Notes under the pieces: generated by a model
Databases searched by the model: none
Told to the model about the DNA's origin: nothing
What the model saw: only the letters and a program-made list of their open reading frames with translations
Part shown: positions 36,301 to 47,485 of the stretch, piece after piece
Position numbering within the stretch: position 1 is the first letter of the stretch
Layout of the letters: each line of letters starts with the position of its first letter
Position numbers and translations under genes: made by a program
Origin: Buxus sempervirens
Lineage: Eukaryota; Streptophyta; Magnoliopsida; Buxales; Buxaceae
NCBI GenBank assembly: GCA_947561395.2
Contig: OX387185.1
Location: 47,502,602 to 47,566,601, forward strand
Direction of reading: 5' to 3'
Length of the DNA: 64,000 nt

Positions 36301-38827
36301 AAATCATGGTATTGGGTGCTTGTAGCAGATTGTCTGTTCTGATAATGAATAGGTCAGTACTGGGAGCTGGTCCAGTGTGACTTCTTGGTCAACCTGGGTC
36401 ATCGCTGTTGACATGAAGAAGTAAATTTCTCTGAAAGAAAAAAAAATGAAATAAGCCTAATTTTCACACCAGGCCAACCAATTTACCCTTGCCAATAGCT
36501 CGCATGTTCTGGGGTTATGGAGGTTTGGTTTAGAGAGTCGTCTTCAAACCAGCTGGTTTGGTATTTTTTTACATAGCTGGTGATTTACTGCTAATCTTAC
36601 AATAAACGTGTGTTGGTCCCTGATCACTTTCTAGTTTGTCTCAGTTGGGCACTTCTTTGGATTATCAGATGCTCTAACTAGTCTATTTTAAAGGTCAAAT
36701 ATCCATCTTTTGGTAGCATTGACTTGTTTGGAAAAGCATCATTCTTTTTCTTTTTATTTTATTTTATTTTCTTTTTCCCTATGCTTTTAGAGATGCTTTT
36801 ACTGTATTTCTTTTTGAGGGGATATCCTGGGGCTCCATTTGGATGCAAAGAGTATGCCAGAAAGTTATTTGGAAAAGTGGTGGACAAGAAAGTAAAGTTC
36901 AAGAAAATTGAGTCCAGGAATTTGGATGTTGCAGGAATATTCAGGAAAGTTAAATGATGCAGGGACTTTACTGTATTTCTATTTGAGGGGATATCCTGGG
37001 GCTCCATTTGGATGCAAAGAGTATGCCAGAAAGTTATTTGGAAAAGTGGTGGGCATGAAAGTAAAGTTCAAGAAAATTGAGTCCAGGAATTTGATTTGTT
37101 AAAATCTGGATCTGTTCTCAGAGTTCTATCAGAATTTTGATGTTGCAGGACTATTCAGGAAAGTTAAATGATGCAGGGTTTTTTTGGTTAAAAAAAGAAA
37201 AAAGGACTTACAAGACATCTTTGATCTAAAATGGGAGGCTACAAGACCTTGCAAGAATTTGTGTTGCACTCCTTGGGGGTTAAGGTAATGAATAGAGATA
37301 CGTTTTTCATGGCCCCTTACCTACCTACTAAATCTTGCTTATGGTGAATATACCATACAATCCAAAAATGGTCTAGGTAGTTTAATACCAAGAAAACACC
37401 AAAGAATACCTATCTGGGCACCATATTTTTGTGCTACATTTATAGGATTTATGGATGTTCCAAGTGTTATACTCTAAATAAAAGGGGAATTTAGTATGAA
37501 AAATATCTTTTTTCTTTTTTGGTTTCAAAATTGTACTGAAGGTCTAGCATGGGAAGGAATATGTAAGTTTAAGAAACCTAGAGAGGGATTGCTTTGCTAA
37601 GGGGAAGTTATTGGTATGCTGTATAATTATACGGACTAAGCTTTTCTTTTTTCTTTTTTTTCCTTTCACCAAAAAAAAAAAGAGTTTGAGATTTTTTTCT
37701 TGTTAAATACTAACAGCTTGACCTTTCCATTATATTTATAAATTTTATCACTCCCTTGTCATCATTGCCTTGGTTTTACTTAATGGCTTTCTTTCTTGGC
37801 AGCTAATGGCTCTTCTGCTTTTGAGGCATGCATTAACTTTACCCAATGCTGATGGTGATGATGATGTGCCTACTTTCTTTTCTGTAAGTGGCAGCTGGAA
37901 ATATAAACTATTCCATAATGGTTTTTTTTTGTTTTTTGTGGGTATTAAACATGTATTATGTTGCATTTCTGGTCCTAGTTCTTTTATGTTGAAGAGTGTT
38001 GCTTAATTGGTTGATGCTCAACAGCTTTTCCTGCTCCGTGCTGCTGGCTTTCTTTTGCCATGCTACATAATGGCCTGGGCAATCAGCATCCTTCAGCGTA
38101 GAAGACAAAGGCAGGTTCGTGCTTTTTGGTATCATTTTTTTCGGTCATTTTCATTGTCATCAACTCATCGTCGTCATTATCATAGTTGTTTTAAAATATC
38201 CCTAAATTCTTTTTTAACGATAACTCATCCGTGAAAACCATGTCTGTACAAGACTTCTTTTTGAGTCGTGAAAGATATATTCACTTTTTTGTCCAGTTGT
38301 TGGAACCATGAGGGTACCCCCATTACTTGTTATAACGGGAAAGTCTGGGGATGCTTTTCCTTGACCTGGGATCTATTTCTGCCTACTCCATAATGCAGGA
38401 TAGCCCATGGCCTAGGTACCCCCTATAGGACCATCCATGGTTTCTTCTAGTGTTTTTCATGGTACCATCCATGAAAAGGCATGGACGCATGCCCATGTCA
38501 GAGGAAAATCAGGCAATGCGCATCCCAGCCAGTGGTAACATTGGTTTTTTAGCACCAGAGGAAATGTGTTCGGAGGTATTTGATGGACCATATACCCTCC
38601 CATGCCACCACCACCACCACACAATAAGTAGCAGGATGCACTTGAGCACGATAGTGGCAAAGCTCTATGCTATAGTAATATTGTTTGTTAATCTGGAAAA
38701 TCAGGAGGCAGCAGCCTTGGCGGCGACGGAGGTTGCATTTGTACTACAGTCGGGGCAACACAGAGGTCTACAGTTCGCCATAGCACCTGGACCTTTAGTG
38801 ACCCCCCATCAGGAACCACTTCAGTAA
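30386..38827 (+). CDS. RING-CH (RINGv) membrane E3 ubiquitin ligase, seven exons
   Basis: Exons 30386-30661, 32148-32219, 35398-35465, 35762-35918, 37803-37883, 38025-38114 and 38705-38827 give 288 residues. A C4HC3 RINGv finger spans residues 69-114: C69, C72, C85, C87, H95, C98, C111, C114, with the family's W102. RINGv fingers bind E2 enzymes, and such plant proteins are membrane-anchored ubiquitin ligases. After the finger come a proline patch (APPPPPL), the conserved block [20 protein letters not shown], and two hydrophobic segments (about 187-204 and 216-241). A basic RRRQRQ follows, then a short tail ending HQEPLQ. The layout matches the DUF3675 subgroup. All introns are GT-AG except intron 3, which is GC-AG (donor AG then GCAAGC). 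Intron 2 holds a LINE fragment and intron 4 a tandem duplication. Confidence 0.9.
32675..33345 (+). mobile_element. LINE reverse-transcriptase fragment in RING-CH intron 2
   Basis: The plus strand at about 32690-32765 encodes the [20 protein letters not shown] thumb motif. After frameshifts, 32890-33045 encodes [20 protein letters not shown] followed by ARKYG, the standard LINE block just before the zinc-binding tail. The rest is decayed. No 5' or 3' end could be set with confidence. Confidence 0.65.
33475..33560 (-). mobile_element. Possible LINE 3' tail, antisense
   Basis: The plus strand reads a T run then atcagtaatagaaatg (33475-33500). Its complement, cattactgat followed by A, is the tail seen at other LINE copies in this window. 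No coding part is identifiable. Confidence 0.3.
36798..37178. repeat. About 169-bp tandem duplication in RING-CH intron 4
   Basis: Copy 1 (36798-36966) and copy 2 (36967-37178) share long, nearly identical stretches, for example ggggatatcctggggctcc and atgccagaaagttatttgg. Copy 2 contains about 45 extra bases after aggaattt that are missing from copy 1. The start codons and frames inside are accidental. Confidence 0.8.
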
Positions 38828-40219
38828 GATAACATGTACGGACGCCAATAACTTGCAGCTTCCTGCGCTCTAAGAAGAGGGTGGTAAACTAAAACTCGTG
38901 TATGTGTGCTTACCGGTTAAACTTTTTCTTAAAAAAAAAAATGGAATATTCTTAATTCGAGTGTTTGTTGGGTTTGTTAAAGGCAGGCTCTATTTTCTAT
39001 CTCTCATTTTTATTTTTTTCTATTTTTATTTTTTCGAACTCTCCGTCTCCATGTTTGTACATAATATCTCAAGATTGAGCTTCTGGGAAAACTCGTTGAT
39101 TGTCATCGGAAAATATTGCGTACTATATCAATCAATCAAAATAACCGAATGTTGTATTGCTACATGTTAATCTTGTTTTCATGCATGAATCATGTAAGAT
39201 CGTAGAAATACAAAAAGAGGATTACACGCAATGGAATAATGCCCTTGTCTTTTTTCATCCTTTCTTCATTCATGATAAAACAGAATTCAAGCAAAGTTGT
39301 GGCTGTGATCTAACAATTCCTTCATTCTTTCTCTTTTTCCTTCCTTTTGAATACGATTCCTTCACTTCAAGTTCTTCAGCCCATTATGCAAAAGTGGCTC
39401 CTCGATGTTTCGGGGTCCTGGTGGTTCTGCTGTACTGAGCCACAGCACCAAAGATGGTATCTGGTATAGGTGGCCCGACCGCAAAAATTAGTCATGCAAA
39501 AGCGTGAATGCCAGGCACATTCCAACGGTTAGTTTTATTTTATGGAGGGCCTGATGTGCTCTGTTATTCTGAGAATAACTTTATATGGCATGATATCTAT
39601 CAAGTATAACCGTACGCAAATCTTGTGAAGACCCATGTCGCATTTACCCCCCCTGTCCACCTCCCTCACGCACACGTGTACAACAACACACACGTGGTAG
39701 TGTAATCCCGTTCATGTAATGTTCTCATAACATGCGTGCCGCAACGAAACCCTAGAAAGGTGGTCTAAAAATTTTGAAGAGTGATCAAAGAGCAACAGCT
39801 CCATGTATCTTTTATTTTCTTACCAAAAAAGGGAAAAAGAAAGAAGTCCATAGTGCTTTACTTTAAATAATTGAAAGGTAAAAGTGGGATCCTCTGGGAT
39901 GGAATTATGCTGAATTAAATGGTTAATCCACCCTGCATTTATTGGTGGGTTTATTAAGCCAAAAATGGAATTTAGGTTTAGCATAAGTCTGACCCTCATG
40001 TGCTACATTGTCACTCAAGCATATTAATTATATATTTTTTGTCTAAATATTACATATTCAGTATATTTTATACAAAATTATATGTTTATTTATAATACAT
40101 TAGGAGAATGCACACGCTACATGTATAGCAAATTAGAAACAAAGAAGAGCTTCTGCGATGCTTGCATAGCATTCCAACTTTAGTATTTTTATGTGGGACC
40201 CACTTAGAAGATCGCTAAT

Positions 40220-40560
40220 TATGGGATGTTTCATGTCAGCGTTTTCAGTCCGAAAAATCGTTTTTTTTCAATTGGCGAAACAAATTGACACCAAAAATCG
40301 GTTTTAAAAAAATCGACCGATTTTTTTCGGCGTGCCGAGCGAAACGGACCGAAACTCACAAAAAATTGATTTTTTGCGATAAAGAGGAAAAAAAATCGAT
40401 TTTTTTTAAATTTTATTAGCGATTTTTGGCAGCATGCCGCCGAAAAATCGACAGAATAAAAAAAAATTCAATTTTTTTCTAATTTTTTGCTTTTTTTAAA
40501 TTTTTTGGCATTTCGCCGGCACGCCCATCGGCACCGATATTGTAATCCTTGCTTCATGTG
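40220..40560. repeat. Aaaaatcg-rich repetitive segment
   Basis: The words gaaaaatcg, atcgattttt and tttcgccggc recur in both orientations within long A/T runs, with isolated GC islands (ggcgtgccgagcg). The texture resembles the segment at 15285-15490. It is probably a degenerate dispersed repeat; its ends are not resolvable by eye. Confidence 0.35.
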
Positions 40561-41127
40561 GAAGCATCCCACTTTAAAGCAAGGACCAATTTAGGCCTAA
40601 ATCGCATGCCATATCGTCTAGTTCGTTATGATAGTGACGTGGGATAACATGCTGTAATATCGGGATTACTTGGAGGACATAGATGTCGGAAGTTGGAAAA
40701 CCCCCTGTTCGCTTTAAAATAATAGCTGGATGTTGGAAGTTGGACCATCCTGAATCCGACCCAACTGGGTTTGGAGCTTGTGGACTTCGGGCCAGGTTAG
40801 AATTTGCCCAAAGCCCCGTTGCTGTACCTACCCCGTGCCCACCAGCATCTTTGATGTATAGCAGATTTGAGCTGGAGTTACTTTGTTCAGATCACTTCAA
40901 GAAAAGGGAAAAGGCTCAGACCGGATCAATATCCTCTCCACTATTTTAGAATAAGTACATGCTCCATCTTAATTCTTGAAAAAGTATAGAACTTAATGCT
41001 TTAGGAATTTCTCTAGTTGAATGTGATTTGTAGAATAAAAAGAGGGAAGAAAAAACTAGTAAAGGGAAAGATGGTCTACATGGATAAACGAGAATATAGT
41101 CAAAATAAAGAAGTAAAGAACTATACA

Positions 41128-41150
41128 GAGAGAGAGAGAGAGAGAGAGTT
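41128..41150. repeat. (GA)n microsatellite
   Basis: About eleven AG units in the region upstream of CLE45. Confidence 0.8.
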
Positions 41151-42094
41151 GTGCAGAAATGGGTCTTCTTGAGAATTTTGAATGGAATTTGGGGCTTCGT
41201 AATCAAATAAAAGAGCAAAGAAAAGCATAAAGAAACCCACATCAGCACAAGAAACCGAGTACTGTTATTTTGTTGCCTGGAGAGGTGAGCTTGAAATTCT
41301 AAAGGTGGAGGGAAGATCTAAGAATGGCATAAAGCGTGTGATTGGTTTTTCTTCGTAATGGGGTTTCTACACTCCCTTCCCCCCACCCAACCCCCCCTAC
41401 TTTATGTGGCTTGCTGGGAACTGGAAGAGTCTAAATCTTCAGCTGGCTAATATTAATACAATAACTATAGAAAAGCATACATTTACTAAAATATAAATAT
41501 CCATAAAATCAGAATATTATGCAGATGAACTGGATAGATGAAACATTCACTTTGCTTTTTTGCTTTATCATTTGTCTCTTATTTGTTTAATTACTCTGTT
41601 CTTTTCAGCTTGAACAGAGCCAAGCTGACTAGTGATAGTCTCTATCATGAGTCCACCTCAGCCTTCAATGTGGGTACATATACTCATGGTCGGATGATGT
41701 GGGATTTAGGTTAGGATTCCAAGAGATAGCATGAGAATTTGTTTAGTAGACATGAGCAGAACAAATGATAGGGATGGAGGAATCTGCGCAAAGGTGCTTG
41801 GCTTCTAGAGGATGTTGTTCCCTTCCTCTTTATTCATACATGTAGGAGTCTTCTATGACAGCCTTAATTTACTTTAGCTTCAGGCTTATGATTGAGGTGA
41901 ATCTAAAACTCCTCTAGGCGTTTTGGGGCCCTCAGTGCCGTTATGCTTTTGAGCTTCACAAGTCCCATAAGAGACCAATCTTGTCCACAAGAATGGGTCA
42001 TTAGAGTAGACTGATTATAGTTTCTGAACTACTTGCTCTCTTACTGCTCTAAAGCAGAGCACTTCTTTCCCTCTTGTTTTCAAGTGTAGAAACC

Positions 42095-42382
42095 ATGGTT
42101 CTCTGTTTGCAAAGGGTGCTTCTTCTTCTTCTTCTTCTCTGCTTTTGGTTCCTTGCGGTTCAATCAAAAAAGGTTTCTGGCCTGAGAAGTATAGACCTTG
42201 CTCTCATACGGGACACAAGGCATGAGCTGGTTTTGAAGAACCTGCGAATGCTTAAGGCTATCACCATGGAGGACCTGAACACCCAGAGGAAACCGGCACC
42301 TGAGCCCCCAAAGTTTGATCCCAATATGTCAAGCAAAAGAAGAGTTAGAAGAGGATCAGACCCTATTCACAACAGAAGTTGA
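42095..42382 (+). CDS. CLE45: CLE45-type secreted signalling peptide precursor
   Basis: Intronless, 95 residues. A strong signal peptide (VLCLQRVLLLLLLLCFWFLA, about 2-21) is followed by a variable charged region. Near the end is the CLE dodecapeptide RRVRRGSDPIHN (82-93), then only two residues, Arg-Ser. This Arg-rich version, with SDP in place of the usual SGPNP core, is characteristic of CLE45. In Arabidopsis CLE45 is perceived by BAM-type receptor kinases and holds back protophloem differentiation; a role in pollen tubes has also been reported. Cleavage would occur after the basic Ser-Lys before the motif. I chose the ATG at 42095 because the open frame upstream has only a TTG. The gene is tail-to-tail with the exostosin gene, 882 bp apart. 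Confidence 0.88.
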   Translation: MVLCLQRVLLLLLLLCFWFLAVQSKKVSGLRSIDLALIRDTRHELVLKNLRMLKAITMEDLNTQRKPAPEPPKFDPNMSSKRRVRRGSDPIHNRS

Positions 42383-43264
42383 TGCGTTTTCTTCCACAGA
42401 TCAAAACTGCAAAGAAGTTGATCTATGAAAAGGAGATTGCTTGCGCTATTCATGATGCGGAGAGAAACAAGTGAGGTGGTAGACATCCTGTGATTCAAGA
42501 TTTGTTTTTCCTAATGTTGGTTGGTAGCGGTTTCTCGTTTATGTGCTATAATTAGAGTTTTCTTTTTCCTTAATTTAGGAGATATATGTAAACCATAGAG
42601 CCTTCTGTGAGCTAGCATCATCTTTATGATATAAACTGAGATTCTAACAGATGACTGAGAAGTTATTATCAGAAAGATGATGCTGGTTCTAAGAAATCAA
42701 TATTACGGTTCTTCCTTTTTGCCCTGTAATCATTGAAGAAAAGCAAGTTTAGAACTTCTTGGGCTGGCAACTCTTGTTCATGTAGATTGTAGTGAAATTC
42801 TTTTGCATTCTTTTCTACTTTGAAATTCTATCATGGCCAGCTTATAACTGTATTTTAAGGCTCCACAGACAGAAATCCTCCTCTATGTATTATCTAAGAC
42901 AGAAATTAAAACCTCAAAGTTGGTTCTTTTAGGACAAAGCTTCTATTTTAATATATTCCTTTTTCCAAGTTGTAGATGCTGTTTTCAGATGGGTTCTTGG
43001 TTGGATGCTTGATGGTAAAATCAAAAATAAATAAACAAATGAATGTAATTGAAGAATATGTGCCACACTTTACATTCATAAAAATGGGTTTCACTTTATT
43101 AAGGACTGCTTCTTTTTCAATCTACATCACAAGTGTTAACATGCTAAATGGAAAAACAGCCCTTAAGAATGTTTAACAAAGATCATATCTCTTTTAAGAA
43201 GCTGCAAATCCAAGTAGATTTCGAAAGATATCCCACCACAGTAAAATTATGCTTGTCATCCTAT
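42383..43264. other. Spacer between convergent CLE45 and exostosin genes
   Basis: The 3' UTRs of the two genes presumably fill much of this stretch. There is no coding potential and no repeat structure worth naming. Confidence 0.5.
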
Positions 43265-46200
43265 TCATTCTTTTCTATCCATTTGAAAGCGATGAAATCT
43301 GTTCTTCCTGTGAAATCTGGATTGCATGGAATATATCTTACGGAAAACCGCCCCCCAAATCATATCCACAGCATCTCTAGGCTGGGATGGATATTTATAT
43401 TCAAAGTGATGTTCAATCTCCTTTAACCTTTCCCACATTTTCGTCCACGTGTCGCGGTCAATATTCCTCAACAGATTTAGCAGGAATCCCTTCTTTATAG
43501 CATCAGATGCCCGTACAAAAATGCAAAACTCTGAGTAGTCTAAGACATCCTCAAATGGGAGTTCAATCTCATCACTAATTATCACAGGAACACAGTGGCT
43601 TGCAATAGCATCAAATAGGCGGTTTGATGAGGGGGTATCTCCTGCAATATTCAAGCAGAATTTGGATGATGCCATCCCTTGGCCTGCCTTATGGATCCCA
43701 TTACCACGAACACTTCCAAAGGTAAAGTGTACATATTTCTCATCTTTGAGAAGATAATAGAGTTCTTGACGAATAACTCCTCCCTGAAACATTTATCTAA
43801 TCAGAACAATTCGAGAAGTTATTGCAATTGTGTAGCCATGGATGGCCTAAACAAAATACAATATCATCTAGCAAGTTAAAAATTAATAGGATATCTAATT
43901 GACGAAAATGGAAACCAAATATCATAGTGGCATTCGAAAAGATCAGGAAGTGGGATCCAATGTAAAGCAGGCTATAGTGTTGTAAACTGATTTTCTGATA
44001 TTGGTTTTAACTAATTTTTAATTGTTTGCTACTGTTTCACTAAATATTGGAAACAAATTCTTTAAAAAAAATCTGTTAATGCCAATCTAGAGGTTGATCA
44101 AGATAATTTCCTGTCCCCAGGACATGACTGGTTGAAGCTCTTTGTTTTATCTTTGTAGAAAATTCACAGGAGACATGAATTTCAAACCATTGATTCAATT
44201 GGTCCTTGTTCAAGAAATCTCGAGTATCAAGAATTGTCCCAGGGTCATTTGACTAAATATATTCTTCTATATTGTCAGAGAAAAAAGTGGTGTTTGTCCA
44301 GGAAAAATGAGAATCTATTGACTAGATTTTAAGAGGTAAATTTTCAGCTCTAGGGATCTCTTAGTTTGGAATATAGTTGATAAGAGAAAAAATTCCCAGG
44401 TAATGTTGGTTGTTGATAGGAGAAACAGGAAATCTGAACTTCAAATATTGCAATTTTTCAGCTAAGAATTTTTTTTCAGACAATATTGAGGGTACAGAGC
44501 CAGTGATGAAACAGAAATGGGTCCTCAAAGGGATGGTTCATAAATGAAGAGAAAACATAAAATTATGCAAAATTCAGAAAAACTTTTCAGTTTCCATAAT
44601 GTTCCTTGTTATCCCAAATTATCATCAAATAATGAGGGTTTCGACAGAAAATAAGGGAAAATTCAACAAATGCAGGTAACATGTGTTTCCTATGTTCATT
44701 TATACCTTTTTGCTAATTTATTTAGTCAAGTAAGATTCTTAAGAAACAAGGATATGGTAATGAGCTTGAATACTTTTGCTGCTTGTAACAGTTTCAGGTG
44801 AAATAAGAGATGGTAAGACATAAATTGTTTGCACTCTTATTTATAAAATCCAGAAGAACAAACAAGAATAAATTGTTATTGTTTGAACACCTCTGTCACC
44901 AGAACAGGGCAACTTCAAGCTAGAAGTCAGAGGATATGTCACAGATTGTTTGCATTCTTGTTTGTCAAATTCAGAGGAACAAACAAGCATTTGAAACATT
45001 AATCCTCTAGCGAAAAGCATATTTTTAAGTGCAATCCATACCATTCTCATTCACTCTTTCAGAATAGGGTTTGAAACTGATCTTAATCCTCAAACCTTTT
45101 AACTCCATAATTTTAGATATGATAATCCTTTAAGCGAAAAAAAAATGTGTATTCTTCATCATAAAAATGCTAACTTCAAAATTCTGGTATGCAAAATATA
45201 TTTGAATAAAAAGCATACCATTCTTTGTGTACCAAAATAAAAACAAAAATAAATAAACAAACAGGAAAATAAGAAAGCGAGCTCATGAATATCTATTTTA
45301 TCATTGATAAAAACACGTCAAAAGGCCAAAAGTTCTAACCAAAAGCAGTGACAACAAGTCACAAAACAAGAGCAAGATTAGTCCAAAATAAATTGAAAAG
45401 GAACTGAAACAACTTACATCTTTCCTATGAATCGCTCCTTGAAAATACACCAATATAGAGCGTTCCTCAAATGGGGCAGAGTCAGCACCTATGGTCCTCA
45501 CAACATGCCTGTAAGGAGCTATTATGTCCTTCTCTAAGTTTGCTATCCCAGCCGGGTATCTACCAAAATCGGCAAGAACAAACATAGCAGAACTCAACTT
45601 CCTCCTTGAATCCAACATGCTATTCGGATGGTGAGCAACAATAAGATGATCCTTCCCACCCAATCTCTTCCATTCATTTTGATTCATCAAAAAATCGACC
45701 AATTTGTCTTGTAACATCTTGTTAACACTGATTTTCTCCCTCCCATGGAGTTTAGAATACCTGTTGTAACTCACGGATGAGAAGAATGGCACAAAAATTA
45801 CATCAGCCTCACTTGAATTCTTGACTCTAACTGCAGTACAAGGCCTAACTACACCTGGGGTGTTTGATGCTAGGAGATCCAATGTGAGCCAATACTCCAC
45901 ACTGTGTTGTAAATTCAATCCACCAGGGTATGATGGGATGCTACCGGGGTTAGTTACATCTGGCCATATTTGGCCCTCTTTTCCCTTCCAAGCCAAGAGC
46001 CCAAAGTGAAATTCTGGAGGCAAATCATACATATATACTCTAAGGAGAGTTTGATTTGCATTACATGTACCCCCATTCAGCCGTCCAAAAGCTCTGATCT
46101 TCTTGTTTGGACAGGAACCTTGACAAGTCTCTTCCGGAATTCGCAACTCGGGTTTTCCAGTATCCAATTGAGAAGGAGCAGAAGTGAGAAAAGGAAGCCT

Positions 46201-46395
46201 ATGACTGCTGTTGTCTACATCTAGTCTGAAGTTCAACGAAGTGTTTTCAATGGGAGTAAGCCTAAAAAACGACCCAGTCATGAAAGAAGGATTACTGGGT
46301 TGAAGGAACAACATGGAAGAAAATACCAACAGAAACATAGAGATGGCTATTAGTGAAAAAAGCAACCTTGAGGTTTGAACGCCCTTCTCTGACAT
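43265..46395 (-). CDS. Exostosin-family (GT47) glycosyltransferase, two exons
   Basis: On the minus strand, exon 1 runs from 46395 to 45418 and exon 2 from 43783 to 43265, joined in phase 0 (GT-AG, 1634-bp intron) to give 498 residues. GT47 enzymes are Golgi type II membrane proteins that build cell-wall polysaccharides; the group related to ARAD1 is linked to pectic arabinan. The N-terminus has a short cytoplasmic tail and one membrane anchor (about 11-31), then a variable stem. The catalytic region begins near LLRVYMYDLPPEFHFGLL. It includes VIFVPFFSSVSYNRYS, DHLIVAHHPNSM, SILVYFQGAIHRKDGG across the splice, and the family's SKFCLNIAGDTPSSNRLFDA and HCVPVIISDEIELPFEDVLD. The protein resembles plant proteins often labelled ARAD1-like, but the true substrate is unknown. 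Confidence 0.88.
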
Positions 46396-47324
46396 TGAAG
46401 AGGTCTTGGGATACCGGAATCATTAAAGCTTAGAAAGATTTTAACAAAGATAGAACATAGAAATTACTCTGAAGGAAGGAACTTATTTATCGTATTGAAA
46501 AATAGTTACGTAATCTGACACAACAGCTGCCACAGGATTAGCATCTTGATTCAATATTCAAGATAGAAGGTTTGAAATTTCTGCTTCTTTCTGTCCACAC
46601 AAAGCGTTTCCATAACATACCAAAAAAGGGGTTCTTGAGAAGGTGTTCCTGTTCATCATAGTCTCCAAAAAACTCGAATCTCCCTTCTCACATCCACCGC
46701 CCCTGTTCTTGAAAGGAAACTTTTATTTTTCTCAAACATCTTTATGCGACATACACCTTAATATTTTCTCAAAAACCTAAACCTTCTAGCTCAAACTCAT
46801 CATGGAAGACAAAAATCCATCTGCAGAGCAATTGAAAAGAGACGAAACAGAAGAAATCTTCTGATGGGTTTTCGTGCTGTGTGATTTCCGGCAAATTGCA
46901 GACGAGAAATCGCTAGGAAGAGTACCTTATCAGCTTCAGGTTTCGAGATTCCGTGCTGACGTTCTGCGGATGGCTTTAAGAACTTTTCAGATGTATTGAG
47001 CCTTTAACGTCAAGACTAAGTATTATTCCTTTGACGTGTTCATGGTTCGGAGAAGAGTAGTTCTAAGGTACTTTCGTCGTGGAGCTCTCAATTCTTGAAT
47101 TAGTTTCTCTAGTTTCCTTTTCTGTTAAAATATAGAATATTTTAAGGAGAAAACCTATAGCGTGGCGAGAGAACAAAAAAGTTATGTCGCTGCATCTGCA
47201 GCAATCCGAACCATTCAATTCACAAGCATGCTTAAACAAAAAAAATGGTAACAAACCGGTAAACAAATGCATTTGAAATTTGCAGGATATTAAATGGAGG
47301 ATCCGATTCTAGGAAAAGAAAAAA

Positions 47325-47485
47325 ATGGTACATGTACACACATAAATGTATGTATTGTATGTATATATTTATGCACACAAAAATACAAAAATGGTACATG
47401 TACACACATAAATGTATGTATTGTATGTATATATTTATGCACACAAAAATACAAAAATGGTACATGTACACACATAAATGTATTT
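47325..47485. repeat. 66-bp tandem repeat, about 2.4 copies
   Basis: Copies begin at 47325, 47391 and 47457 with atggtacatgtacacacata; the third is partial. The unit length is a multiple of three and lacks stops in some frames, so it creates repeated open frames on both strands (for example YHFCIFVCINIYIQYIHLCV on the minus strand). These look like by-products of the repeat, not genes. Confidence 0.85.

Larger units (their letters stand above)
38828..42094. other. Intergenic region between the RING-CH gene and CLE45
   Basis: It holds the RING-CH 3' UTR, an A/T-rich repeat block (40220-40560) and a (GA)n microsatellite (about 41128-41150). The sequence just upstream of CLE45 has no obvious TATA box. 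No further gene was found. Confidence 0.5.

Noticed and set aside
36724-37102. Open frames with the repeated phrase [20 protein letters not shown]
   Set aside because: They come from the intronic tandem duplication, are broken by stops and differ between copies, with no sign of coding constraint. The surrounding intron of the RING-CH gene explains the location.
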